From positions 38,000,216 through 38,064,215 of the forward strand of contig OX388352.1 of NCBI GenBank assembly GCA_947579665.1: 64,000 nucleotides of DNA, read 5' to 3'. Below are positions 48,225 through 58,587 of the stretch, piece by piece. The first letter of the stretch is position 1. Every line of letters starts with the position of its first letter. A program made the translations under genes and the position numbers. Source of the stretch: Sympetrum striolatum (lineage: Eukaryota > Arthropoda > Insecta > Odonata > Libellulidae). The notes beneath the pieces are model-generated. The model was not told the DNA's origin and did no database searches. It worked only from the letters and a program-made list of their open reading frames with translations.

Positions 48225-48420
48225 TTCATAGTCAGCAAATATGCTCGCAAATATGCGATACGCAATTCAGAGTGGACCATTCCAAAGTTGTTACAATAAA
48301 TCAATACGTCGCTACTTCAAAACGCCATACGGAAGAACAAGGAACTAAACGAACAACATATTGGAATTTTCTGAAGTTAAAAAGTGCATGAGCAAGCTTA
48401 ACTGTGCTGTTCTCAATATT
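48225..48420 (+). repeat. Dispersed repeat family Y, copy 1
   Basis: Shared with 56330-56520 (same strand) and 54990-55170 (opposite strand). Blocks in order: ATATGCGATACGCAATTC, GAGTGGACC, AATCAATACGTCGCTA, AACGCCATACGG, GGAACTAA and a closing AACTGTGCT. Non-coding; class unknown. Confidence 0.65.
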
Positions 48421-48424
48421 ACGA

Positions 48425-49070
48425 CTGATGGAATATTTATACGCAATACTTGAGTTTTGAGTTTTTTTTGTCTTCAGATAGTATCAAATAGCACCATCGT
48501 TTCCATAGACGAGAGTATGTCTTCCGCGATATGGCGTCACGACGTGGCTCTATATAAGGTCTGAACTTCACTCTCCATATCTTTAAGAAACAATTCTAAC
48601 GATCCCTTTAATTTCATGCAACAGGTGTTACATGACTCGCTTTCTCCGAGAAACATACGAGAACGGCCCTCTATTGTTTCTGAATTTTTTATAGGATACG
48701 GTTTTCTGCGTTTCAGACATTCACTGGTCCTATCGTGGTCACTGGTTTCCTATCGTGGAAAAGTGGTATTCTCTTTGAATGTTTCATAATTTATGCATTC
48801 TCACGTAACTCAGCGTCGGGCCGAAATTGCAAATGCATACAGCGGAATGGCGTTTAGATACCAACGTGGGCTCTACGTTTAGTCGATAAGGGTGAATAAT
48901 TATAAAATCATAGACCACGATATAGGCAATATCATATCAATCGATATTATAATACATAGTATCATGTGGATATCGACTGATTAAATTTGTATTTAACCCA
49001 CCGCTGATGCAAACCCTTGTATTGACTTGATTCAGCAAAAACATGATCTGTCATCCCCAGGCACAACGAA
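48425..49070. other. Non-coding stretch with an isolated TATATAAG
   Basis: TATATAAG at 48551-48558 has no initiator or ORF in support. Nothing else was recognised. Confidence 0.4.
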
Positions 49071-49079
49071 AATGAAGAT

Positions 49080-49140
49080 AGTCTGGCAGAACCGGGTTTC
49101 AAACCCGGATCTCACGATTCAGAATCACATGCACTTCCGA
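49080..49140 (-). repeat. tRNA-derived repeat with perfect T-arm
   Basis: On the minus strand CCGGG-TTTGAAA-CCCGG is a perfect 5-bp T stem with a 7-base loop. It is preceded by GTGATTCTGAATCGTGAGAT. The 5' half of a tRNA is not recognisable. Probably the pol III promoter part of a SINE. Confidence 0.4.
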
Positions 49141-49540
49141 CTTTTAGAATTTATAGATTTTTTGTTGGTTTCACATGCAAGGTTTAACGTAAGACTCTCT
49201 CTAAAAGAACATCGGTTTAATTACTCCAATTCAATTTTTCACTGCCGCGGACAAGCAATGAATATGCAAATTGGCTTCACGTTATCATAATGTTATATCA
49301 AACACACTTCTTAGTACACAATAATGACTTTAGAATACATTAAATACCTTGTTATCGGAGAGTTTGTTGGAAGGAAATCACAAATACTGTTTGAGATTTT
49401 GTAAAAATGGAAGACTATGTCTTTACTTTGGATATATGACTTAGAATTCGTCGTATCCATGCAGTCTATTTCCTATTTTTAAGAGAAGAATTTTTCTTGT
49501 AAAATGTGTGAGAATAACTGTGACTGTGAAGGATTGGATC

Positions 49541-49820
49541 AATAATAATAATAAACTTTATTGGTCCAACGACACACAAGAATGTATAGGATAAGTCACA
49601 TTGTTCATTACATAATTAATACATATACTATGAATAGTTACAATATAATATAATATTATATCATCAACATCATCATCAGCCATTTTCAATATGATGTATC
49701 TATTCCACCTGTCTATAGGTCTTCTTCTTGGTCCCTTCACATCTCTTAGTATCCAGCTAGAAACTGCGAATGTCCAACGGTTGTCGTTCCTTCTCGCAAC
49801 ATGGCCGGCCCACCTCCATT
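49541..49820 (-). pseudogene. Non-LTR retrotransposon RT C-terminus and tail
   Basis: Minus-strand frame from 49818: WRWAGHVARRNDNRWTFAVS, SWILRDVKGPRRRPIDRWNR, stopping at 49558-49560. WRWAGHVAR..D.RWT..V..W.PR..(K)R..GRP..RW..(D) is a very common C-terminal signature of arthropod non-LTR elements, acting after the RT domain. AATAAA and a TTATTATTATT tail (49541-49554) follow the stop at once, so this is the true 3' end. Only about 85 codons remain (5' truncated), apparently without internal stops. Confidence 0.8.
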
Positions 49821-49821
49821 A

Positions 49822-50945
49822 TTTTTGAAACTTTATTTTGTCAATTTTAATAATGAATGATCAATCACTAGCATTTATCATTCAAGGTGTTTATTCTAAT
49901 AATAAAGTCGAGTGTAAAAGAGGGTAAAATCTATGGACATTATTATCCGATGATTGGGAATATTCTATATCGAGGAAGAATTTCAAGATATAGGGGGAAA
50001 AATCTCAAAATGATCCACGGGCAAAACAATACCTTCCGAATATGGTGAAACTACTGGTGCGAGAAATGACACCTTACGAATTTAGTGCTCATCTGCTGGG
50101 TCATTCAGTCCTTACCAGTAGACAACAGACGCCAACGGTTGCTGGTTTTTTATTGTGTTTCAATAGAAGTGGCTTTTCCACCTCCTGATATAAGGTAAGC
50201 AACTTTTAATATATGGTTATAGGTGTTATATAGAGTTTATAGGTGACCAGAAACCCAAACACATTGTGTTTACAGATGCTTCATGCTGTATTGACGAATG
50301 GTGGTGGACCAGTCAAATATGGCCAGCAACCTTGAGAATTGGTCGAAGCGATAAGCAGCAGTTCGAGCAAAATGATCATAACTAAGTGTAAGTTAAAAAT
50401 TTGATTCGACTGCTTTGTTCCGTTGTTTTTTAACATACATATATAAGATAGGCAGTAATAGAAAACACATATTCAGGGCCTAGGTGTTCTTTTCAAGCAT
50501 TAAAATCTCCGAAGTTACATTTTTGGTTAGATTTTGACAATGGTTCACAATTAAAAAAGAAAAATATATAAATAAGGCTGTTATGTCGAAAATATCACAA
50601 TTTTGGCTCATTTCCTACGCAAAAACTTTTCCTCATATAATTTTCATGAGGGTCCATTGCACGATCACCTTGCGAGTAATTTAATTTAGGCACACTTCAG
50701 GGATTAGTTAAAATGCAAACAGTCATCTGTTGGATAAAAATTGGTTAAAACTATGAAGAAAACCTTGCAAGAAAATTTGACCATCTAAAAGTTCAATTAG
50801 ATAACATATAACCCTGTTTTACATAGAGGGATCATTTTGGTCTATTTTCCCCTATCCAAGAAATCCATGCAGCCGGATATTGCTCGTGGTCTATGATTTT
50901 AATATCATTTACCTGATATTAACTAAACTTTGAGCTTGCCTCGGC
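49822..50945. other. Non-coding stretch, nothing recognised
   Basis: No feature supported. Confidence 0.5.
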
Positions 50946-50964
50946 ATCTACCGTCATTCTGCGA

Positions 50965-51085
50965 CACGTTTGCTCACCCTTACACATATCCACATGTGAT
51001 TTCAGGACGCACAATTGCACATCACGAATCAATAAATCTAACGATGAAGCATGAGTAGAAGCGGAATGAATGTCAAAGGTTACAC
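50965..51085 (+). repeat. Dispersed repeat family X, copy 4
   Basis: CTCACCCTTACACAT, TTCAGGACGCACAATTGCAC, ATCACGAATCAATAAATCTA and ACGATGAAGCATGAGTAGAA match the reference copy at 46165. Confidence 0.65.
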
Positions 51086-51890
51086 AGTAGAGTGATAGAA
51101 AATATTATGTGGAAAAGCGTAGAGACTCTAAATAGATATTACAAAGTATTTTTCTGATCGACACCTATTGAAATCGATGAAAATCTGAACATTTCAATTG
51201 TGTAAAATGACAGATTTGAGTGAATATATTTCTGTGAATGTAACACAATCTTCCGCCATAACATAGAGCTCGTAATTGCAGCTAAAATGCTTAAATTAAT
51301 CACTGATAATAAATATTTCTAAATAATGAAGAACGAAGAAATTATTCCATTAAAAATATATATATTTGTATTATAGAAAAAAGCCAACAGATGCGATTAT
51401 TTATTGATTAACGTGGATAAATGAAATTATACTATAAAAATGTGTACTTTAAGCATTTTTTATCAATACAGAGTTATCTTAGCTCACCTATGCGTTGGAC
51501 AGCAAATAATATGAAAGATCTCTCCAAGAGACGTGGCTTTTCAATTCATCTCACAATTAGGAAGCATTAGAGGGACTTTAATACAATAATAAATGTTAAT
51601 TCCATCCCAAGTAGTTGCAGAAGCGAGACTTGCTAGTGATTATGCGAAAGATTAAAAATTATTATAACGATTATAATTTGACGCAATTAAAATAATACTG
51701 AATCTATAGGGCGTCGCAGCATAAATACGAGAATATAATTACCAGATAACCTAAGAGAACGTTAAATAAGTCGGATCTGTGTACAAAGATATAAATATTG
51801 AACCTTAATAGAGCATTTTCATGCATTTTCACAAACATGCACTGAACAGCGACCATGATACTATTTCTTAACCCCCATTACTCTCGCTTT
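51086..51890. other. Non-coding stretch, nothing recognised
   Basis: AT-rich; lies directly upstream of the promoter-like cluster at 51895. No enhancer-like structure is identifiable by eye. Confidence 0.4.
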
Positions 51891-51894
51891 TACA

Positions 51895-51962
51895 TGACGT
51901 CACAGGGACCCCGCCCTCTCCAGTACTAATATAAAGAGCACTGCGCCGACTACAGATTCGCA
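51895..51962 (+). promoter_or_regulatory. Promoter-like cluster: CRE, GC box, TATA
   Basis: TGACGTCA (51895-51902) is a perfect CRE palindrome. CCCCGCCCTC follows (about 51909-51919), then TATAAAG at 51930-51936 and a GCAGAT start-like site near 51960. That is about 30 bp after the TATA box. All lie in one GC-richer island inside AT-rich DNA. The spacing fits a TATA-type RNA polymerase II promoter. It could belong to a host gene, a non-coding RNA or an unrecognised LTR. Confidence 0.4.
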
Positions 51963-52024
51963 GATAGAATTTGTACCGAAGATGGCAACGTTGTTGCCGA
52001 AATACTTATCTAGCTAGCTTATTG
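51961..52024 (+). other. Candidate 5' exon
   Basis: The stretch downstream of the TATA box ends TTATTG followed by GTGAGT (52025-52030), a strong 5' splice-site match. It holds an 11-codon upstream ORF (MATLLPKYLSS). The exon is predicted only from the promoter and donor motifs. Confidence 0.3.
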
Positions 52025-52478
52025 GTGAGTGGTTGAACCTTCTTTCGTGTGATTTATATTTTCATTCAATATAACTTAAATCTTTGATTTATGGTTTGTT
52101 TCTTTATATTTCCTTATCGACGCTGATTTCATTCAAATTCTTTCATTTATTTATTTTTTTAAGTTTTTGATTGAAACACACCACTTTTGAATTTCAACTT
52201 TTAAACTCTGTAATGTCTCGTTTTTAATCTTTGAATAGTAGCTCATAATATATTAATGTGATCTTTGATTTTTTGGAATAACGATTTTTCACTTTCCTGG
52301 GTTTGAGTATTAGTTAGTTGGAATTTAAGTTAGGAAAATTCAGATGTGTTCTCCATTTGACTGAGTAGTGTTGTTTGTTTTTGCTCGGTATTATCTTTAC
52401 TTCTATGTGGAAGTATGGTAACCGTATGGTGTTATTATAAATAGTTGTACTAGCAGTTACCTACTGCCTGCTCCGCAG

Positions 52479-52649
52479 GCAGGTTAGTTCCCTTACGTTT
52501 GATGGGGCAGCATCGAAAGGTATTCGAGGCCTTCGTCAAAGATTCCGAAAAAGTAGATAATGTCAGAGACCGCAAAGTCGGGACCTCACCCTCAGCAGTG
52601 AGATCAACTGATAAAGACTTAACTATGTTAAATGACGCGCAAGCGATAG
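52479..52649 (+). other. Candidate coding exon, unidentified
   Basis: A pyrimidine-rich CTACTGCCTGCTCCGCAG ends at 52478 (possible 3' splice site) and GATAG is followed by GTAAGC at 52650 (5' splice-site match). Between them an ATG at 52502 opens 49 codons, MGQHRKVFEAFVKDSEKVDN and onward to TMLNDAQAI, leaving phase 1 at the donor. Composition is more balanced than surrounding AT-rich frames, and the peptide is charged and hydrophilic. The unspliced frame would run on to about 52742. No family is recognised, and no downstream exon was found in the remaining 11 kb. The -3 base of the ATG is T, a weak start context. It may be the first coding exon of a host gene, part of a non-coding RNA, or chance. 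Confidence 0.3.
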
Positions 52650-52779
52650 GTAAGCGGCGTTCGTCATCCCAAAAGAAAGCGTCTCCCACTGCCCTCATTT
52701 TCCCGATATTTTTTTTCAGTTTTTCGCCCGTTTTGCCCCTCTAAACTCAACCAAAAAATTTAAATTTTTGCACGCCTGT

Positions 52780-53300
52780 GCGTGCAGGCCGTCCGCCTCC
52801 AGCGCACTAAAAATCGTTGCGGGAGATTGAATTTAGACTCAGATTTTGCTAAAAGTGTTACATACCTTTTTTGAGGACAGACGGACGGACACGATTCTGT
52901 CTTAATATATATAGGAAGTTAAAAGGGTGTGAAAGAAGGGAAGGGAGAAATAAAGCACACATTATCTGTGTGAATTCGGGAGTCGACGCGCAAATCATGA
53001 TACACGTCTGGCTAGGCCATGTCCATCAATGGATGCTGTCATGGATTTGATATCTGTATGTAGCTGTACCATACTGTCGGTGCCCATTGAAATTTTATTT
53101 TTTCAAGTCCAACCTAATGATGGCATTGAAGATATATCACAGTCTCACATGACATCCATCTATGCTCAAATGATATTACGTTGAGGAAGGTCAGTGAGAC
53201 AGTCAAGGTGATGCAACCGTAATGTGTTCAGAGCGCCTATATAGATGAAAAATTCCGTATTGTGCATAATTCAGTCATGTAACGACTCTCCTGTGTCTCA
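52780..53300. other. Non-coding stretch
   Basis: Contains GGACAGACGGACGGACACGA at about 52876, a wording often seen in dispersed repeats, but no second copy was seen here. Nothing else. Confidence 0.35.
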
Positions 53301-53314
53301 CGTTTCAAAAAAAA

Positions 53315-53440
53315 CTCTCAGAGAACAACCACTCCTCCGATTTGGTCCCAGACATCCTGCTTATCGCTAACAAAATCCACCAATTCAAATTTAGAGTAAC
53401 TCGAAATTCGCAAAAAAATCCTATTCTTCCGAATATTTAA
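53315..53440 (+). pseudogene. Penelope-like element endonuclease scrap
   Basis: The frame LSENNHSSDLVPDILLIANK then IHQFKFRVTRNSQKNPILPN ends at a TAA (53438-53440). L.ENNHSS..... ILH.A.K...(L)(N)LLE.LEI is the later part of the PLE GIY-YIG domain. LLENNHSS is also present in the copy at 42400. The expected LLEELEI block is degraded to FRVTRNS. The conserved N-terminal blocks are missing. Confidence 0.45.
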
Positions 53441-53444
53441 TGAT

Positions 53445-54985
53445 AAACTCAAACGAGTCGACTTCTAGAACCTAGTCTAACAAAAAACCCTGTAATACAC
53501 TATAATACCCTGTAACCCTACTGAATATTTCTAGCCGACACTATTAAATATCTGTTCGGATCGCTAGGGATTCTATTTTTTTCTTCGCAAATCCGTACAA
53601 AAAAATCACACAGCATATCATCAATTACACGAATTAATAAATTAAATGCAAATTCGACATGCATGTAAGTTCAAATTCTCCAAAAGCTCTGTGAATTTCA
53701 AACAAGGCCTCGTGAAATTTCGAGCTAAAATTTTCAGGTAACAGCCGTAACATTATGCGTCTATGATAACATCATTGTTAATATATCGATAGAATTATTG
53801 TATTTTATATGCACAGTTTACAGTTTAAATAAGCGCACATGTGTACTTTGTAAAATGAAGGAAAGAGAGCTGGTACCTTTTCCACGATTTTATGAAAATG
53901 TAATAAATGTAAAATTACAATATCATTAACAGAATAATAAGGAGTTTTTCTTTCAGTACATCGAAAGATGAACCAAATGATATCGTGTATGTGGCTATTT
54001 GTCAAATGAAAGCGTCCCCTCTACTAAACATTCACCCATTCAATCGGACTACTATAAGAGTACGGCTTGGGTTAAGTTGGGTTGGTATCTGACAAAACCA
54101 AGTGACAAGGATCAGCTGAAGACTATATTATCTTTAAATAACATAAATGACTCACAAATAATCGATGCGAGTAACTGATAAATGTTACAATACTTTCATA
54201 TTCGTCCATTTTTCACGTGTAACAAAATTTCATTAGCCTGTAAACATATTCGTAACAGCCAAAAGGCACCTGTGAACATTTTGAATTCAATATGAAGCTC
54301 ATTTATTGATAGAAATATAAGGGTAAGATGCCTTACTATGAGGAGGTTTCCTAATTTGTGGAGATAGGCTTTTTCGCTTTGTTAGTGCTGCTGCCTAACG
54401 AAATCTTATGTAATATTCGGAGAAGCGCTGCCAACTTTTCTTTCTAGCGCTTACACAAGGTTTTGCTCGGTAGCAGCAATTTCTAGGTGAAAAAATCTAC
54501 CTATCCAAATAAAGAAACATCTCTATAATAGTGCATCTTACCCTACACATGATAGGTCATCTTACCCAACACATGATAGTCACGGCGATACGTACCTCGC
54601 GGTGGTGCGGCTGCGGCGAATTGTCCCATTGAATGTTTACGTGAGACTGCATACATAATGATGCATTCAAAGAGAATATCACTATTCCACAAAACGAAGG
54701 TCTCTGTAAGGCACGGGTGAAGAGTATCCGAGGATTGGCGGAAGTCGCTCGTCATTTGTCTTCGTACTGCCGAATCTTGTAGCACCGGTTGCATAAGATT
54801 AACGAGATCCTGCTCCATTTACCTCGCGTTGTCAGTACCGAAATCCAAGCTCTTATCACGTCGTCATATTTTATTACGGAGTACATGTCTATTTCTGAGG
54901 ATGATTTTACTAGATATTATTATATGGCGTCACAAAAAAGTTCACGATAAAATATCCCGATAACAGCCGTGGAATATGGCGGCGC
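53445..54985. other. Non-coding stretch, nothing recognised
   Basis: A 91-codon minus-strand ORF (54543-54818) has no recognised motif. The + strand of the same span shows none either. Confidence 0.4.
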
Positions 54986-54989
54986 CAGC

Positions 54990-55170
54990 AAGGCTGAGCT
55001 TGTAATTCACGAGCACAATTTAGTTCATAATAAGTGCGCATGTGCTCTTTGATTAGTTCCATGCGCTACCGAATGGCACCTGAGATAGCGAAGTATTGAT
55101 TGATAGCAACAAATTGGGAATGGTTCACTCAAAATTGTGTTTTGCAAGTCTGCGAGTGGTTCTGCAGACG
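54990..55170 (-). repeat. Dispersed repeat family Y, copy 2
   Basis: Reads on the minus strand GAGTGAACCATTCCCAATTT, CAATCAATACTTCGCTATCT, GCGCATGGAACTAATCAAAG and AATTGTGCTCGTGAATT, collinear with the copies at 48225 and 56330. Confidence 0.6.
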
Positions 55171-55396
55171 CGGAATAAGATCAACGAATGCTCCTAGCCA
55201 AGATTTATTTAGATAGAATATCATTCCTAGTGGGTTCATAAGTTAAATTTAAAAACAATTTAATGTTTCGAACCTGTTGCAAAAAACCACGGCAGTAATT
55301 TCCATAAGCATCCGAAGGAAAGGATAATATTGATGTTAATTATAGTTTCAAAAATGTAGGAGTTTTGGTTATTTTTGAGAGAAACATAAAATTCGA

Positions 55397-55398
<2 letters not shown>

Positions 55399-55458
<60 letters not shown>
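55399..55458. repeat. (AT)30 microsatellite
   Basis: Sixty uninterrupted bases of alternating A and T. Likely length-polymorphic and error-prone in assembly. Confidence 0.95.
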
Positions 55459-55462
<4 letters not shown>

Positions 55463-55464
55463 AA

Positions 55465-55970
55465 ACATATAATATATTATAAAATTCAGTGAATATGCCA
55501 TGTTGATAGTGTTTTAGAATGGTGTAGAATACTTAGGACATAATTGAGAGTATTTCTGTCATCTGCTTAATGAATAAGTCCTAGGTTCACCTAAAGTTAC
55601 AAATTAGAGTTTATATATTGTAACCATACCTAGGAAGACATGTTGGGGAAGTTTACTTTGGCATTGCGAAAAGGAATAAATTATTTTTATCTAAAGCACA
55701 GCTGAAAAAATGAAGTTGTCCATGCTCAGGAATAAATATTTTCTATGCTCAGGAAATCGTTTTCAGTTTTAGCTTCCCTCCCCGATGGTCTTTTATGGCG
55801 AAATAGAGTAATGTTCTTGACCATGAATTGCCTATGATTGAGAATATTTAATATTAATAATGATTTTCACGATAATAAATAAATTATGTCGTATGTTTTG
55901 GCAGTTAAAGACATTAAAATTACTTACCCGCTGATAACTAATCTTAAACACACCTACGTATCTTATCGCT
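55465..55970. other. Non-coding stretch, nothing recognised
   Basis: AT-rich; no feature supported. Confidence 0.5.
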
Positions 55971-56095
55971 TCCACAACGAGCGTGTACCCCACCCTTCCT
56001 AATTTGCCCCTTAGAATTTATGACGCATTGCTGCTCTTACTGAAATTCAAATCAAATAAACTAGAAATGAAGAAGATGCGTAGAAACACATCAGA
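55970..56095 (+). repeat. Dispersed repeat family X, copy 5 (diverged)
   Basis: GTGTACCCCACCCTTCCTAA, TTGCCCCTTAGAATTTATGA and GAAGATGCGTAGAAAC follow the block order of the family. The central CACGAATCAATAAAT core is replaced by a related but diverged stretch. Confidence 0.45.
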
Positions 56096-56329
56096 GTATC
56101 AGAAGCATATCTAGTGGAGTGGAAGAGAGTCCAGATTAATAGGATTTGCAAACACCTACTCTGCATGTATTTGCTTCATTAATATCCATAGAAATCAATT
56201 AAAATTTGATAATTTACTCATGAAAAACTTCCTGTTGTCGTATACTTATAATCGAATTAAGAAAATAGAGGAAACTTTACTATAAATGAAAGATGTATTT
56301 TACTTGAAGCTCTCATCGGATTTACAACG

Positions 56330-56520
56330 CCAATTGCGAATCTCCCCTCAGATATGCGATACGTAATTCTGAGTGGACCTGTCCAACGTTTTTGCTATTA
56401 ATCAATACATCGCTATCTCAAACGCTATACGGTGAGACATGGAACTAATCAAAAATCACATTCACATACTTTGAAAGATGTGATTGTGCCTGTGAATTTC
56501 GAGCGGAACTGTGCACTCGC
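56330..56520 (+). repeat. Dispersed repeat family Y, copy 3
   Basis: ATATGCGATACGTAATTCTG, AGTGGACCTGTCCAACG, AATCAATACATCGCTATCTC, AACGCTATACGGTGAGACAT and GGAACTAATCAAAAATCACA. Closest relative is the copy at 48225. Confidence 0.65.
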
Positions 56521-57289
56521 ACCAAATTACACGTTTACTACGAGAAACTTATTTGATTATGCAGGTTATTTAGGTTTCAGATGATGAGAAACTATTATTT
56601 ATTTCCACAAACAAAGTTAATATTTTACTCGATTGTGTAAAGTGAGGTATTTCTGTAAAAGGGCTTCACTTCGTTATCGATACCGAGAAGATAAATATCG
56701 CATGATCCCCTTCATCTTATGTAGCTGGTGTTAACGGAGTCGATTTATTGAAGAGACAAATGACGTGGGATTTCCAGTTTCCGACCGCTATACTGATATT
56801 GCTATAAGCGCCCTAAACAGTATCTATCCTTCTGTGGAATAGAAATATTCTCTCCAACTGAATCATAGTTTAACCTTTCTCGAGTATCACTCCGAAATCT
56901 CATCAGATGAATCAAAACTACAGGTAGAGCATTTTCATTATCTATATTCCGACGATTTTTTGTCACTCCTTTTAATTGGTCAATTAATTATGTTTCTAAT
57001 AGCAATGATGCCCTAAAATGACCCATTGTCTTGTTCTTATACTCTTGGTCTTGTACAAATCTACAAATGTAAAGCATTACAAATGTATAGCAGTACACAA
57101 TATTTTAACTGATTCGGTTTTGTTCGTGGTTAAAATGTGATACAATTATGTTTAAAAACAGATATATGTAACGGTATGTGCGTAGTTACATTCAAGGAGT
57201 CGAGTCTTATTTTTTTTCTGCTGAGTTACTGTTACCCTTTATCGGTGAAGTCCTCTTAAGCTCTGCATAACATATAAGGAAGTGCTTCA

Positions 57290-57415
57290 CCGATGCAAAT
57301 GCAAAACTAATCACACATAACCATTCCCTGATCAGAAAAGTCCGATCCGCAGGTATTAGAACACGGGACATTGCGCCAGGAGCGATAGCGTAGCTGGAAT
57401 GCTTTGCTGTCGCTC
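57290..57415 (-). repeat. Possible tRNA-derived SINE
   Basis: On the minus strand CAGCTACGCTATCGC resembles an A box and TGTTCTAATACC, about 35 bp later, resembles a B box. GCGGATCGGACTTTTCTGAT follows. A tRNA fold is not evident. The call rests on the box spacing. Confidence 0.3.
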
Positions 57416-57992
57416 TTATTTTAACCGAAAGAAAGAATATATTAATAAGGTAGCAATAAGGCAAGATGACGAATGAAGAAGCTTGTCCTTGTTTCCTCAG
57501 TCTGCACTTTTGCTGTCACCAATGCGAGTCAACGCTTGTGCGGTACAACAGCCCGAGTATTAAAACTTTTTGTGGAATTTTATGATGAGGCCACCTAGCT
57601 AAATGTAATTTTCACCTTCTGATACCCCAAAAACTTTTATAGATAATGAAACTAAAAAAAGGAGACGAAAGGCATAGTTCTCTCTAAGTGGAAGAAAAAA
57701 ATGTACAATATTCTCTCAAAGCAAAAACCATAGTTCTATTGGAAAGAAATGGCCATAATGGACAGCTTGTTCAGGTTTTATATTCCGTGGATGATCAGCA
57801 GATATAATAGAAATCAAAGCTTTATAGTATTTTAGATACATATTATGTAAATTTAAATGATTGACAAGAGATTTATCACCAATTATTATGTAAAAGTAGG
57901 TTCAAACAATATTTGTATTGATAAAACTGTTTATAAATTATATCTTTGTGATGTGTAATATTTTTTTACAAGTATAAAAAATAATTTAAAAA

Positions 57993-58250
57993 TGCATTGT
58001 TATAAATTTATGGAATGGGTAGCCAAAGCTGGTCATGGTCGCCTCCACAAGGTGGGCAGACTAAACAAGCAAACAAACGTACAGACATACTTCAGTTGGA
58101 GTAAATATAAAATATACTTTAAATCATGCGTTGCTATAAATTTACCGAACGGTAAGCAAATGCTGGTCATAGTCGCCTCTAGGGGCGCAAATGCACAGCA
58201 CGCACGCAAACACGTGAACGTACTTCAGTACGAGTAAATATTGAATCGCA
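57993..58250. repeat. Two-unit tandem repeat, about 136 bp per unit
   Basis: Units 57993-58113 and 58129-58246 share GC(A/G)TTG(T/C)TATAAATTTA, GCTGGTCAT(G/A)GTCGCC, and ACTTCAGT..GAGTAAATAT. The 81-codon ORF across them is a by-product of the repeat. A more diverged relative lies at about 63305-63440. Confidence 0.65.
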
Positions 58251-58587
58251 GTCTCATCCACTCTCAGTGGTGCTCGAATGGACGTAAGAGGCTTCGGAGC
58301 AGCAGATAATTACATACAAGACGATCTTTATATAATAAATATACATAGATTATTTCGATCACATTGAGTAAATTCAAGTGCTTTGAATTTGGATTCATAT
58401 TCGTTGGTGTGGTTAAGTGAGTGCTAATTAACGGTTAGAAAATAAATTAAGCTTCAAACAGTCGTAAACGTGTTTTTTTTAACCGCCATTCTTTTTGTGG
58501 AACCCTTATATGCCTCCCTCAATAATCAATTTTAATTGAGAAAAATGTTTATTTCCGCCCTAGCCAAAACTATTTTCGGTGGAACCC

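Noticed and set aside
48551..48558. TATATAAG as a promoter
   Set aside because: No initiator at the right distance and no ORF or splice signals downstream.
54543..54818. 91-codon minus-strand ORF
   Set aside because: No recognisable motif and no promoter or splice context.
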